64,000 bases of DNA from Flammeovirgaceae bacterium (lineage in GTDB: Bacteria > Bacteroidota > Bacteroidia > Cytophagales > Cyclobacteriaceae): the NCBI GenBank assembly GCA_027487845.1, contig JAIYCV010000026.1, forward strand, positions 62,001 to 126,000, in the 5' to 3' direction. Within the stretch, counting starts at the first letter, position 1; every line of letters begins with the position of its first letter. The notes beneath the pieces are model-generated. The model saw nothing but the letters and a program-made list of their open reading frames with translations, searched no databases and had not been told where the DNA came from. Both the position numbers and the translations under genes were made by a program. Shown one piece after another: positions 7,930 to 17,554 of this stretch.

Positions 7930-9984
7930 CTATTTTTTACCTTGCCCTAGAGGCAACTCCGCTTTTTCTCCCCATATATATTTATTGAACCATTGCCAAT
8001 TGTGCCATGTAGCCGCCAGCCGTTCTTTGGGCTTGGTGATGCCATGGCCAAAACCTTTGTACACAATCAATTCACTCGGCACATTTCTATCACGAAGGCC
8101 TTGTAATAACTCATAAGCATTTGCAATAGGCACGCGCTTGTCCAACTCACCATGTTGAATTAGCGTGGGCGTCTTGGCATTATTAATATTAGTGATAGGT
8201 GAAGTTTTTTTGTAGATCAATTCATCGCTCCAAGGCGTTGCCTGAAGATACTGTCGCGTGAAAGGATGAATATCTGTACTCACGTAATAGGTCATCCAGT
8301 TACTAATACCTGCGCCAACAGAAATAGCTTTAAATACGTTGGTGTTCGTAGTGAGAAAAGCAGAAATGTATCCGCCTTGGCTCCAACCCATACTTCCCAT
8401 TTTTGTTTTGTCTATCATTCCTTTTTTATCAAGGTAGTCTATGCCGCTCATTACGTCCCACATATCACCAACACCTAAATTTTTAACATTGAGTGAACGA
8501 AACGCTTCTCCATAACCAGCGGAACCCCGATAGTTAGGACGCAGTACTAAACAACCTTTATCAAGCCATTGCAAAACAGGATAGACATAGCCTGGAACCG
8601 GCATGGGAGTATCAATGCCAGTTGGGCCACCATGAATCATTATTAGCAAAGGATACTTCTTTTGAGGATCATAATTGGCCGGTTTATGTAATATACCTTC
8701 AATAGTTGTTCCGTCCTTGCTTTTCCAACTAATCACTTCACTTTGAGCAACTTTCCAATCAGAAACTTGAGCCGTCATATCGGTAATTTTCTTAGTCTCG
8801 CCATTGACGTTTGCAATAAAAACTTCTGTGAGCTGATCTCCATTGCGTCCTGCAAAAGCAACTTGTTGACCATTTTTTGAAAAAGATAATCCCAGTATTT
8901 GCTCAGGGGACGTTTTTACTACTGAATAGTTGCCCGTAGCGGGATCAATTCGATAAAGCGGTCGTTTTGTTTTGTTCCAGACAGAACTATAAATGCCAGA
9001 AGATTCCCACGTAAACCCTCTCAAGTCTTCATCCAATGATTTTGCCAATTGCCTCATGGTTTTTGAGACCGTATGGATTGCAAAGAGTTTTGAATTTGTA
9101 TAAAAGTTAGAAACGGTGTCATTCAATTTGGTGGTAAATAAAATCTCCTTTGAGTCAGGCGACCAATCTTCAAATGAATCAGAACTGAGATTATTTACTA
9201 TAAGCGATATTTTTTGAGTCGCCAAATTAACGACTGAAATATCTGATTTCATGGACGAGTTGATAAGTGGATCTGGTTGATGACTAATTGCCACTTGGCT
9301 TCCATCGGGTGAAATACCGAACCCTGTAACAGTAAATTTCCCTTCAGTAATTTGTTTCGACTTTGGCAAGTCTATGCATCCCGCTTTCACTTTTAAGGAA
9401 TCAATCGTTTCATAACACGGATGTTCAGCAGGATCAAGCTGGTCAGGTTTAAACTCTACTTGCCATAGGTGTGAAAGTGTATATTCTTTATCATCGATTT
9501 CGAAACCACCATACCGTTTGTCCCGCTCTTTCTTTGCTTTATCTTCCTTGTCTGGCTTCAAGAATAGGATCGAGTTTCCGGAAGGATGCCACTCAAATGA
9601 CGTAATACCTTCCTCTTCTCTTGTAATGGCCCTGGCTTCGCCCCCTTCTACCCGCAAGAGGTGAATTTGATTTCTATTTCCTCGGTCGGTAAGAAAAGCA
9701 ACCCAATTTCCATCAGGAGAAAATGCTGCATTAGTGCTGTTGCCTTTAGCGGTATTGGTAAACTGGAATGGCTTTCCGCCATTCTTGCTTAGCCATATTT
9801 CAGTGTCAAACCGATTGTCGTTCCAATCAGTAGTTTGTGTGGTGAAAGCAACGCATTTTCCATCTGCGGAAAGTGCCACACCCCCCACATTGCGTAAAGA
9901 AATTACGTCTTCGAACGAAGGCACCTGCTGTGCTAACATCAAATGTGAAAAAATGAGAAAGGCAAGAATTAATCGACTAGTCAT
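7930..9984 (-). CDS. S9 family prolyl oligopeptidase/acylaminoacyl peptidase, exported
   Basis: The start is placed at the ATG ending at 9984, because it begins a clean signal peptide (TSRLILAFLIFSHLMLAQQ); an ORF extension to 10053 adds 23 polar residues. About 684 aa: an N-terminal WD/PD40-type beta-propeller (repeats such as NAAFSPDGNWVAFLTDRG and GISPDGSQVAISH), then an alpha/beta-hydrolase domain. The catalytic serine is in GWSQGG (~533), the aspartate in HGELDKRVP (~615) and the histidine in GFGHG (~646). Known: serine peptidases acting on short peptides. Inference: periplasmic peptide degradation. The gene is monocistronic. Confidence 0.88.
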   Translation of the reverse strand: MTSRLILAFLIFSHLMLAQQVPSFEDVISLRNVGGVALSADGKCVAFTTQTTDWNDNRFDTEIWLSKNGGKPFQFTNTAKGNSTNAAFSPDGNWVAFLTDRGNRNQIHLLRVEGGEARAITREEEGITSFEWHPSGNSILFLKPDKEDKAKKERDKRYGGFEIDDKEYTLSHLWQVEFKPDQLDPAEHPCYETIDSLKVKAGCIDLPKSKQITEGKFTVTGFGISPDGSQVAISHQPDPLINSSMKSDISVVNLATQKISLIVNNLSSDSFEDWSPDSKEILFTTKLNDTVSNFYTNSKLFAIHTVSKTMRQLAKSLDEDLRGFTWESSGIYSSVWNKTKRPLYRIDPATGNYSVVKTSPEQILGLSFSKNGQQVAFAGRNGDQLTEVFIANVNGETKKITDMTAQVSDWKVAQSEVISWKSKDGTTIEGILHKPANYDPQKKYPLLIMIHGGPTGIDTPMPVPGYVYPVLQWLDKGCLVLRPNYRGSAGYGEAFRSLNVKNLGVGDMWDVMSGIDYLDKKGMIDKTKMGSMGWSQGGYISAFLTTNTNVFKAISVGAGISNWMTYYVSTDIHPFTRQYLQATPWSDELIYKKTSPITNINNAKTPTLIQHGELDKRVPIANAYELLQGLRDRNVPSELIVYKGFGHGITKPKERLAATWHNWQWFNKYIWGEKAELPLGQGKK

Positions 9985-10135
9985 AAACGCTTTGTTAACA
10001 TTATCATAAGTTTGAGAATAATATTTCGAAATTACAACCTGCTTTGATACCAACGGTAAGTGGCTTTCGCCACTAGTGGAACTTAGGTTTTTAGGCTCGA
10101 AGTAACTTTCATTCTTTAGTGAATTTTAATGTGCT

Positions 10136-10912
10136 ATGAAAAAAATTGTTCTTCTATCATTTATCACTGTAATCTCCTTTTCCTCTTTTGCAAAAAATCA
10201 AAAACCTGAATTTTATTCGCTTATCGTTTACAGAATCAAAAACACCAGCCAAGCAGAAAAAGTAGATCAATATCTAAAGCAAGCTTACCTGCCCGCGTTG
10301 CATCGGTTGGGTAAGAAAAACATTGGTGTTTTTAAACCGGTAGCGTCAGACACATCGGCTTTCGGAAGAGTAATTTATGTGCTTACTTCATTTAAGTCGT
10401 TAGATGAATTTCAGCAAATCACAGCCAAGCTCACGCAAGATGCGCAACTGTTTGCGGATGGTGCTGCCTACCTCAACTCAAAATACAATGAAGCTCCTTA
10501 CGACAGGATGGAAACAATACTTATGCGCGCTTTCGCAAACATGCCAGCTATGGAGGCAACACCATTAACGGGCGAAAGAAAAGATCGTGTTTATGAATTG
10601 CGCAGCTACGAAGGGCCTACCGAAAAATTATATCAAAGCAAAGTAAAGATGTTTAACACGGGCGATGAGATTGGGCTATTCAAACGACTTGGATTCAATG
10701 CTGTCTTTTATGCTGAAGTACTTGCCGGAAGCAAAATGCCCAATTTAGTTTACATGACTACCTTTGATAATCGTGCGTCTCGCGATGAGCATTGGAAAGC
10801 GTTTGTTGCCGACCCGCAATGGAAAAACCTTATTACCATCGAAGAATATAAAAACACCGTTTCGAAAGCGGATATCTGGCTTCTCTACCCTACGGATTAT
10901 TCCGATTATTAA
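10136..10912 (+). CDS. NIPSNAP family protein, exported
   Basis: 258 aa with a signal peptide (KKIVLLSFITVISFSSFA). It has two ferredoxin-like halves; the second carries the NIPSNAP signature (YELRSYEGPTEKLYQSK, GLFKRLGFNAVFYAEVLAG, DEHWKAFVADPQWKNL). The biochemical role is unknown in bacteria; homologues are often exported in Bacteroidota. A 6-bp-arm hairpin (AGTGGC-TTTC-GCCACT, 10059-10074) lies in the divergent region shared with the S9 peptidase. Confidence 0.85.
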   Translation: MKKIVLLSFITVISFSSFAKNQKPEFYSLIVYRIKNTSQAEKVDQYLKQAYLPALHRLGKKNIGVFKPVASDTSAFGRVIYVLTSFKSLDEFQQITAKLTQDAQLFADGAAYLNSKYNEAPYDRMETILMRAFANMPAMEATPLTGERKDRVYELRSYEGPTEKLYQSKVKMFNTGDEIGLFKRLGFNAVFYAEVLAGSKMPNLVYMTTFDNRASRDEHWKAFVADPQWKNLITIEEYKNTVSKADIWLLYPTDYSDY

Positions 10913-11009
10913 TTTTTAACTCCGATTCATCTATTCCGGGAACCCTAAAAGAAAGGGAGACATCTTCTTTGCCCTAATCTTAGCTTTTTTGAAAGGCTAA
11001 AACATTTAA

Positions 11010-11040
11010 TTTGAGTTGTTTAAAATAAATTTTAGATTTG
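11010..11040 (+). promoter_or_regulatory. Promoter of the TonB-dependent receptor gene
   Basis: TTTG at 11010-11013, a 19-bp spacer, and TAGATTTG at 11033-11040 match the consensus seen at both tRNA genes. The predicted start near 11046 leaves almost no 5' leader before the ATG at 11051. Confidence 0.7.
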
Positions 11041-11052
11041 TCTAAAATTTAT
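11025..11052. promoter_or_regulatory. Perfect 28-bp palindrome over the -7 element and start codon (putative operator)
   Basis: The left arm ATAAATTTTAGA (11025-11036), spacer TTTG and right arm TCTAAAATTTAT (11041-11052) are perfectly complementary over 12 bp. The palindrome covers the -7 element, the predicted transcription start and the AT of the start codon. The core TTTAG-N6-CTAAA resembles the layout of DtxR/MntR-family operators (inference). It should act as a repressor site. Confidence 0.65.
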
Positions 11053-13507
11053 GAGAGCCAGACTTTTATCTTTTGCCTGTTTTCTCTTCGGAGCTTTCTC
11101 TTCAATCGGCCAAGACCGGGGAATAACCGGTATTTTGCTTGATTTGGAAACAAAGGAGCCTGTTAGTTATGGTAATCTTAGATTATTGAACTCCAAAACA
11201 GGCACCTCAACCAAAGCGGATGGGAGCTTTAAACTTGTTCTTCCAAAAGCCGAGAAGCACCGCCTCGTTATTTCTAGTTTGGGATATAAAACCGATACCT
11301 TGGCAATTGAGCCATCGGTTGAGCAATACAGTCTCTACCTGACACCAATTGTTAGCACGCTAAATGACGTAGTTGTTACTGGGGTAAGTAAAAGCATTTC
11401 CGCTGATGAAAATCCATTAAGTGTTCAAAGCATTAGCTATAGAAAAATAGAACAAACTGTTGAGAGCAATATCATTGACATTTTGACAAAGAACATGCCT
11501 GGGCTTGCCTCATTAAAAACAGGGCCAAACATTTCAAAACCATTTATCCGTGGATTAGGATACAATCGCGTGTTAACACTTTATGATGGGGTGCGACAAG
11601 AAGGCCAACAATGGGGCGATGAGCATGGCATAGAAGTAGATCCTTATTCCATTGAAAGGGCCGAAGTGATCAAAGGCCCTGCAAGCCTAACCTATGGCTC
11701 AGATGCCCTAGCCGGAGTGGTAAGTTTATTCCCCTACCTACCAAAGGAAAAAGATAGTAAAGTGCATGGTAAAATTATTTCCGAGTACCAAAGCAACAAT
11801 GGACTCATTGGAAATGGGGTGCAGATTGGATACAGCAATAAAAACTGGCTGTGGATTTTTCGCAGTTCACTGAGGCGCGCAAAAAATTATTCCAATTCGG
11901 TTGACGGAAGGGTATACAATACTGGTTTTAATGAGCAAAATTTTTCCGGATCCATCGGCTATACTACCGACAAGGGAAAATCAACTGTCCATTTTACTTA
12001 CTACGATAACACCCAAGGCATACCAGATGGCAGTAGGGACTCATTAACACGAAAGTTTACAAAGCAGATAGCTGAAGGAGCTCTCGATGATATCAAGAAT
12101 CGTCCAGTGGTTAAAGAGTCTGAGTTAAACTCATATCAGCTAAGTCCGCTTCATCAATCGATCAATCATATTCGTCTTTACGCTACTAATCATTATCAGA
12201 TTGGTAAAGGTGATATTGACTTTATGGTAGCGGGCTCACAAAATGTGAGGAAAGAATTTACACACCCAACAGCTCCCCTTCAACCGGGTTTAAACATCAC
12301 ACTTCAATCGTTGAACTACCGAATTTTATATAATGCACCAACTTTTCTCAATCTCGAAAATTCGTTTGGTATAAATGGGATGATTCAAAAAAACAAAACT
12401 GATAATGCCACCGACTTTCCTATTCCAGATTATAATCTTACCGATGGCAGTTTCTTTTTCCAATCGCATTGGAAAAAGAAAAACTGGTCGGTGTTAAGTG
12501 GAATATCATTTGACATCCGAAATCTTATTACACACGACCTTTTTGCAAAACAAAACTCAATTACTGGCTTTAATGAAAAGGTGCTTCCAAGTGAACCTAA
12601 TGCTAACTTAGTGCACGGTGCATTAAATCAAACTTTTAGCGGTACTTCTTTCAATATCGGAATAGCAAACCAGCTTTCAGATCATTTAATTTTAAAAGCA
12701 AATGTTGGCAGGGGATACAGGGCCCCTTCAATTTCAGAAATAGCAAGCAACGGGCTTGACCCTGGCGCACGTATCGTTTATGTAGGTAACAAAAATTTTG
12801 TTCCAGAAACCAATCTGCAGGTTGATCTCTCACTATCACTCAAACAGAAATCTTTTTTCACGTCACTCAGCATCTTCAGCAACACCATTCAAAATTATAT
12901 CCACCTTGCCCAAGTGGTAGATGCAACGGGGAAGCCCCTTGAACTAGTGCAAGGAAGCAGAACCTTTCAATATCAACAGGCATCTGCACACCTATTTGGA
13001 TTAGAAGTTACTGTCAGTCTAACTCCAGAAGCAATCAAAGGATTTACGTGGACTAATCAATTAGCCTTGGTATATGGAAACAACACAAAAAGGGAATTCG
13101 AAAATACCGGCCGTCTCGGCCAATACCTGCCATTCATTCCTCCGCCAAGAGCAACAAGTCAGTTGACTTATGAGATAAAGCCAAAAATCAGTTGGATTAA
13201 AAGTATCAATCTTTCAACTGAAGTAGAACACGCTGCCACTCAAAATAGGTATTTAGCGCTATACGAAACCGAAACCCAAACAACAGGTTTTACATTGTTC
13301 AACGTTGGCGCAACTACAGAAATTCCGTTAGCTAAGAACAGAGCAATCTATTTCCAACTTCAACTCAACAATGTTTTTGATGTTGCTTATCAATCTAACT
13401 TGAGTCGGCTAAAATATTTTGAATACTACACACAATCGCCCACCGACCGATTCGGTATCTACAATATGGGGCGTAATCTCAGCTTCAAAATCAGGTACTC
13501 GTATTAA
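11051..13507 (+). CDS. TonB-dependent outer-membrane receptor
   Basis: 818 aa. A signal peptide (RARLLSFACFLFGAFSSIGQ) is followed by a carboxypeptidase-D-like domain (~22-105; GILLDLETKEPVSYGNL, VISSLGYKTDTL), a plug (~105-225) and a 22-strand-type barrel ending in an aromatic strand (NLSFKIRYSY). The plug has IRGLGYNRVLTLYDGVRQEG, WGDEHGIEVDP and ERAEVIKGPASLTYGSDALAG. The last stretch resembles receptors for metals or metal chelates (ZnuD-like; family inference). Known: TonB-driven import of large or scarce ligands. The palindromic operator over its promoter fits metal-responsive repression. No SusD partner is present. Confidence 0.9.
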   Translation: MRARLLSFACFLFGAFSSIGQDRGITGILLDLETKEPVSYGNLRLLNSKTGTSTKADGSFKLVLPKAEKHRLVISSLGYKTDTLAIEPSVEQYSLYLTPIVSTLNDVVVTGVSKSISADENPLSVQSISYRKIEQTVESNIIDILTKNMPGLASLKTGPNISKPFIRGLGYNRVLTLYDGVRQEGQQWGDEHGIEVDPYSIERAEVIKGPASLTYGSDALAGVVSLFPYLPKEKDSKVHGKIISEYQSNNGLIGNGVQIGYSNKNWLWIFRSSLRRAKNYSNSVDGRVYNTGFNEQNFSGSIGYTTDKGKSTVHFTYYDNTQGIPDGSRDSLTRKFTKQIAEGALDDIKNRPVVKESELNSYQLSPLHQSINHIRLYATNHYQIGKGDIDFMVAGSQNVRKEFTHPTAPLQPGLNITLQSLNYRILYNAPTFLNLENSFGINGMIQKNKTDNATDFPIPDYNLTDGSFFFQSHWKKKNWSVLSGISFDIRNLITHDLFAKQNSITGFNEKVLPSEPNANLVHGALNQTFSGTSFNIGIANQLSDHLILKANVGRGYRAPSISEIASNGLDPGARIVYVGNKNFVPETNLQVDLSLSLKQKSFFTSLSIFSNTIQNYIHLAQVVDATGKPLELVQGSRTFQYQQASAHLFGLEVTVSLTPEAIKGFTWTNQLALVYGNNTKREFENTGRLGQYLPFIPPPRATSQLTYEIKPKISWIKSINLSTEVEHAATQNRYLALYETETQTTGFTLFNVGATTEIPLAKNRAIYFQLQLNNVFDVAYQSNLSRLKYFEYYTQSPTDRFGIYNMGRNLSFKIRYSY

Positions 13508-13516
13508 CAATAGCAA

Positions 13517-16048
13517 TTACTCCTCACCAAAATTTGTTGGCAATGAAACGAGTGAGCCAAAAAATAGCGCGTTTAGAAATAGCTTATTGGTTCCATACCA
13601 AGTGCCCCGAAAGTTTGGATTGTCGGAAAACAAAATCACCCGCCCTTGGCCTTCGCCACTAAAGAGGATTGCGGCAGAATTTGCAACTCGTTTGATATCT
13701 GATTTATGAATGTATCCGCCAATTAGCGGATTGGCCGAGTATTGCGCCACCGTGTTAAAAGGCGATTTGCTTGGTTGCAAAAATGTTCTTCCGTTTCTGT
13801 AGATAGACACTTTCTTTTCGTTGAATCCAAAACCGATGGGATTAGTAAGATCAAGATCGACTTGGAAAATGGAGCCGCCAATTTGTTTTGCTCCTTCAGT
13901 GTCAGCAGCATCCTCAAAATTAATTCGCTTCGGCCCTTTGATGGTATCCATTACAATTAGTTTCTCTTTTGTAAGGCCTTGCTTGATCGCCCATTCGCTC
14001 GCTGTTTTTAAAGTAATCAACGTTCCTCCCGCTTGAATCCACGTCTTTATTTTGTCAAGTGTTGGCTTGTCGGTAGGGTAAGTGCCGCCTACCATAACAA
14101 GGGAAGTATAGTTATTCAAATTCGCTCGCGAAAAATTTTGCAAGTCAACTTTAGTAATCGGCATACCAATTCGCTGATCCAATAAATGCCATACCTCTCC
14201 AGCCTCCGATGCAGCAACGCCAGCGCCAATCGGCATTAGCGCTTTCGGAGTATTCACGGTACGGACTGACCCCGAACCCAAATCTATTCCAACCGAAGTT
14301 AAACCCGTTTCTATGGGATAGAATGTTATCCCGGTAGCGTCAATCACTTTTTTGATGGCAGCATACAATCGGTCGGCATCGATTTTCTGTTGTTGAACCG
14401 ACAACACTACCGTACCATGCGGAAATGCCTGAGGCACATTATTCACCGCAAGTGTAAAAGGCCGGAGGCTTGTGCGCACCATTACATCGCTCATTTGAAG
14501 CTGATAAATAGCCTTATGAGCTTGATAGTCGGAGATATCCATCAGGTAGCCGTAATTACTTTTTGCGATGCCATTGCTTTTTTTAATCAACGCCTCTTTT
14601 ACCTGATTCCCTTTTATAAACGGGTTCCGAACTTCCGCATGGGGCATATTAAAAGCGTGAACCAGCGACCATGTGGATGCATCATAAAAAGTACTGTCGC
14701 GATAGGTGATGTCTTTCTCAAACGCTGAACGCACCATGATGTAGTTCGTCTGTTCGGTAGGCACAATGTAAGTCTTCCCCTTTTCAAATGTTTTCCCGTT
14801 AGCCGAGATAGATTGCCCTAACTCATACACTTCAATTTCATGCATAAGCAATAAATTGATAAACGCGTTGGTACGACTCGCATCTTTAGTCTCGCCAAAA
14901 ACATAGCCTTTAATGGGGCTGGCTTTGACCTGGCTCAAAGCCGAGGTAAAGAAATTCTGTCTCAATTTTCTAAGTACATCTTTCTCCCCTATCGAGCCAC
15001 GAATGGTTGCCAATGAAGCGGTGAAGTGATTGCGAATGGTAAAAGCAAAGCTGATTGGTATGGTGGTGGTCTCTTGCAAATGCCCGCGCGAACTTGCTTG
15101 CTCAAAAAGAAAACCAATGCCGCCATAAAAATTAACATAGCTTGAGCCATAGCCAGGATATAATTTGTCGAATGCCTCTTCAGTAAAATACATTGAACCA
15201 ATAGAATTCATTCCCTTTGAAAAATACTCAGCAAACTTTGGGTGAACAACGTCATATAAATAGGGCGGAACAATCGGGTTGTTGCTCGCATACTTGCCCG
15301 GATCAAAATAGAAGGTTGAATTGGATCCCATTTCGTGGTGATCAGTCATGACATACGGCCGCCATTGATGAAAAAATTTCACGCGGTTTTTACTTTCTGG
15401 GTGTACTCCCAAAAACCAATCACGATTTAAGTCAAACCAATAATGATTGGTGCGCCCGCCAGGCCACGCTTCGTTATGTTCGCGATCAAGCGGATCGGCA
15501 ACGAAAGGCGAGCCCTTATGCATATTGGCCCAATGGCTATGCCTATCTCGTCCATCCGGATTATAAACAGGGTCGAGCAAAATAACCATCTCATTTAGCC
15601 ATTGAAGTGTTTCTTTATCTTCGCTTGCCGCGAGATAATAAGCGGTGAGCAAAGCCGCCTCCGAACTAGATGGTTCATTTCCATGAACATTATAGCCAAG
15701 TTGAATAATCAGTGGTATGTCTGCACTATTTTCCAAATTCTTTTTTCGTATCTCATCGAGCCTCGCATGGTTTGAGGGCGAAGTAATCTTAGCAACAATT
15801 TGTACGCGTTCGCCAATCGTTTTACCAATCTCTTCTACTACAAACCGATCGGATAGTTGATCCAATAGTTTGAAGTACTCGACAATCTTATCGTGGCGTG
15901 TGTGATGCGTTCCAATGGCATAACCAAGAAATTGTTCCGGTGTGGGTATTGTTTTATTGAAGGTAGTTGCACTTGGGTAAAAATAGGTAGGCTGGGCAGC
16001 AACTACCAGCGGTGTTACGATCAGCAAAGCGGCAAGAAAAATTCTCAT
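13517..16048 (-). CDS. M14 family zinc carboxypeptidase, exported
   Basis: The start is taken at the ATG ending at 16048 (MRIFLAALLIVTPLVVAAQP, a signal peptide), not the ORF start at 16072. About 843 aa. The M14 domain has zinc ligands in HGNE (His ~120, Glu ~123) and in TDHHEMG (~236), and a catalytic glutamate candidate in FLFEQASSRG (~315). A long C-terminal part (~500-843) contains a class I glutamine amidotransferase-like fold (SLVMVGGTYPTDKPT) with no visible catalytic role, a combination common in Bacteroidota M14 proteins. Inference: periplasmic or outer-membrane peptide processing. It ends 9 bp from the convergent receptor gene. Confidence 0.88.
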   Translation of the reverse strand: MRIFLAALLIVTPLVVAAQPTYFYPSATTFNKTIPTPEQFLGYAIGTHHTRHDKIVEYFKLLDQLSDRFVVEEIGKTIGERVQIVAKITSPSNHARLDEIRKKNLENSADIPLIIQLGYNVHGNEPSSSEAALLTAYYLAASEDKETLQWLNEMVILLDPVYNPDGRDRHSHWANMHKGSPFVADPLDREHNEAWPGGRTNHYWFDLNRDWFLGVHPESKNRVKFFHQWRPYVMTDHHEMGSNSTFYFDPGKYASNNPIVPPYLYDVVHPKFAEYFSKGMNSIGSMYFTEEAFDKLYPGYGSSYVNFYGGIGFLFEQASSRGHLQETTTIPISFAFTIRNHFTASLATIRGSIGEKDVLRKLRQNFFTSALSQVKASPIKGYVFGETKDASRTNAFINLLLMHEIEVYELGQSISANGKTFEKGKTYIVPTEQTNYIMVRSAFEKDITYRDSTFYDASTWSLVHAFNMPHAEVRNPFIKGNQVKEALIKKSNGIAKSNYGYLMDISDYQAHKAIYQLQMSDVMVRTSLRPFTLAVNNVPQAFPHGTVVLSVQQQKIDADRLYAAIKKVIDATGITFYPIETGLTSVGIDLGSGSVRTVNTPKALMPIGAGVAASEAGEVWHLLDQRIGMPITKVDLQNFSRANLNNYTSLVMVGGTYPTDKPTLDKIKTWIQAGGTLITLKTASEWAIKQGLTKEKLIVMDTIKGPKRINFEDAADTEGAKQIGGSIFQVDLDLTNPIGFGFNEKKVSIYRNGRTFLQPSKSPFNTVAQYSANPLIGGYIHKSDIKRVANSAAILFSGEGQGRVILFSDNPNFRGTWYGTNKLFLNALFFGSLVSLPTNFGEE

Positions 16049-16143
16049 AGCAGGTATTATTAAGTGCAGCAAGTTAACTTTTTCACTAGTTTACTCACTG
16101 CCACTAAAATCACCTAAAGACCGAATAGAAAAAGAAGTGATCG

Positions 16144-17139
16144 TTAATTGTATACCTTTTCGATTTTTTTTGTTCTGCGATGCCTTTCTATCGCCTCCTT
16201 CTTATGCCCCTGATGAAGGGTTGCATTAATTTCGTATCCAAACAACAAAACTAGTGTGAGTAATTGAATCCAGACCATCAACGCAATCAATGCTCCAATT
16301 GACCCATACACCCTATTGTAACTGCCAAAATTAGTTACGTAGTAAGAGAAGCCATACGAAATGGCCAGCCCGCCAAGTGTGCTGACTACCGAACCAATAG
16401 AAAAGAAATTCCAGTTGTAATGAACCGATGGGCCAAAGTAAAACACTGTAGAAATAGCCAAAAAGAAAACCAAGAAAACGACCAAAAATCTCAACGCAAA
16501 AAGACTGAAAATCGAAGCGGAATCCAGGTTTAGTTTACTGAATTCCGACAAATTTGCAGAGATATAATCAACCACTAATTGGCCAACGATAAGAAGTGTA
16601 ACAGTAGAAAACAATGCCAGGGTCATCATTAATGTAAGGCACAGTGCCGTGAACCTCATTTTAAAAAAATTTCGTCTTTCCAGGGTACTGTAGCAGGCAT
16701 TAAAAGAACGCATCAGGGCAAGCATTCCATTGGTGGATAAGTACAGCGCCATAACAAAACCCACCGTTAGCAAACCGCCACGATGATTTCGAACAATATC
16801 GAGAATGGTTCCTGACGCCTCTCCGTATATGGAAGGCGGCATCACATCACTTAGAAAGTGCATGATCGTTCCCGTTGTGATCTCGGGGAAAAAAACTGAT
16901 ACATACGGAACAAGGGTAAATAAAAAAATAATAGCCGGAAAAATGGCCAAAATAAAATTATAAGCAACCCCATTGGCCCTATCCATAATCTCGTCATCTT
17001 GAAGATTGTGAATAAAAAGTTTCGAAAATGAATAGAGCGATAAATGGCCGTGCTTTTTAAACTTAACTTTCTTTAGCCAAGCTCTACTCTTCTTTACTGT
17101 TGTAGATTTGAGCGCATATCTTCGGGTTTTGTATTGCAT
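16144..17139 (-). CDS. YihY/virulence factor BrkB family inner-membrane protein
   Basis: 331 aa. A basic N-terminal tail (~45 aa) is followed by six hydrophobic segments. Family marks are DRANGVAYNFILAIFPAIIFL, YLSTNGMLALMRSFNACY, a GGLAISYGFSYYVTNFGSYN region and IQLLTLVLLFGYEINATLHQ. Formerly called ribonuclease BN; the nuclease activity of the family was later disproved, and the true function (possibly transport) is unknown. It is the last gene of a leftward operon, 4 bp after the thioesterase stop codon. Confidence 0.88.
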   Translation of the reverse strand: MQYKTRRYALKSTTVKKSRAWLKKVKFKKHGHLSLYSFSKLFIHNLQDDEIMDRANGVAYNFILAIFPAIIFLFTLVPYVSVFFPEITTGTIMHFLSDVMPPSIYGEASGTILDIVRNHRGGLLTVGFVMALYLSTNGMLALMRSFNACYSTLERRNFFKMRFTALCLTLMMTLALFSTVTLLIVGQLVVDYISANLSEFSKLNLDSASIFSLFALRFLVVFLVFFLAISTVFYFGPSVHYNWNFFSIGSVVSTLGGLAISYGFSYYVTNFGSYNRVYGSIGALIALMVWIQLLTLVLLFGYEINATLHQGHKKEAIERHRRTKKIEKVYN

Positions 17140-17143
17140 TGTA

Positions 17144-17554
17144 TTATGTCAAAAAGAAAGGGCTTACTACTTTTTGAAAAACCTCGGGCGGGCGGCAAGG
17201 TTTGCCCGTTCTTTTATCGGCAAACACTAAAAGGGTTTCACCCTCATTTATCAACAAATTCTGTTCATTGAAAAGTTGATAGTTGAACTTGATTCGTACT
17301 GTCGGCCTGTCACTAATAGTGGTAACAATTCTAATCAACTGATCATATAATGCGGGGGCATGGTAAATTGATTTATTTTCTAACACTGGCATAATTACTC
17401 CTATTTCTTCCAACTCCTTATAGGTGAGACCAAGTTGTCTGAGACTTTCCACGCGCCCTACCTCATAGTAAGTGGCGTATTGGCCATAATACACGTAACC
17501 CATTTGGTCTGTCTCCGCATAGCGCACGCGTATGAATGTTTCTGATACGTACAT
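17144..17554 (-). CDS. YbgC/FadM-type acyl-CoA thioesterase
   Basis: 136 aa hotdog-fold protein. The motif IRVRYAETDQMGYVYYGQYA contains the catalytic aspartate of the YbgC / 4-hydroxybenzoyl-CoA thioesterase family, followed by YYEVGRVESLRQLG. Known reaction: hydrolysis of short or medium acyl-CoA (or acyl-ACP) thioesters in the cytoplasm. Its start codon overlaps the stop of mltG (TAATG), so the two are translationally coupled. Confidence 0.88.
   Translation of the reverse strand: MYVSETFIRVRYAETDQMGYVYYGQYATYYEVGRVESLRQLGLTYKELEEIGVIMPVLENKSIYHAPALYDQLIRIVTTISDRPTVRIKFNYQLFNEQNLLINEGETLLVFADKRTGKPCRPPEVFQKVVSPFFLT

Noticed and set aside
10979-10999. TTAGC...GCTAA hairpin after the NIPSNAP gene as a terminator
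   Set aside because: Needs a bulge and is followed by A residues, not T.
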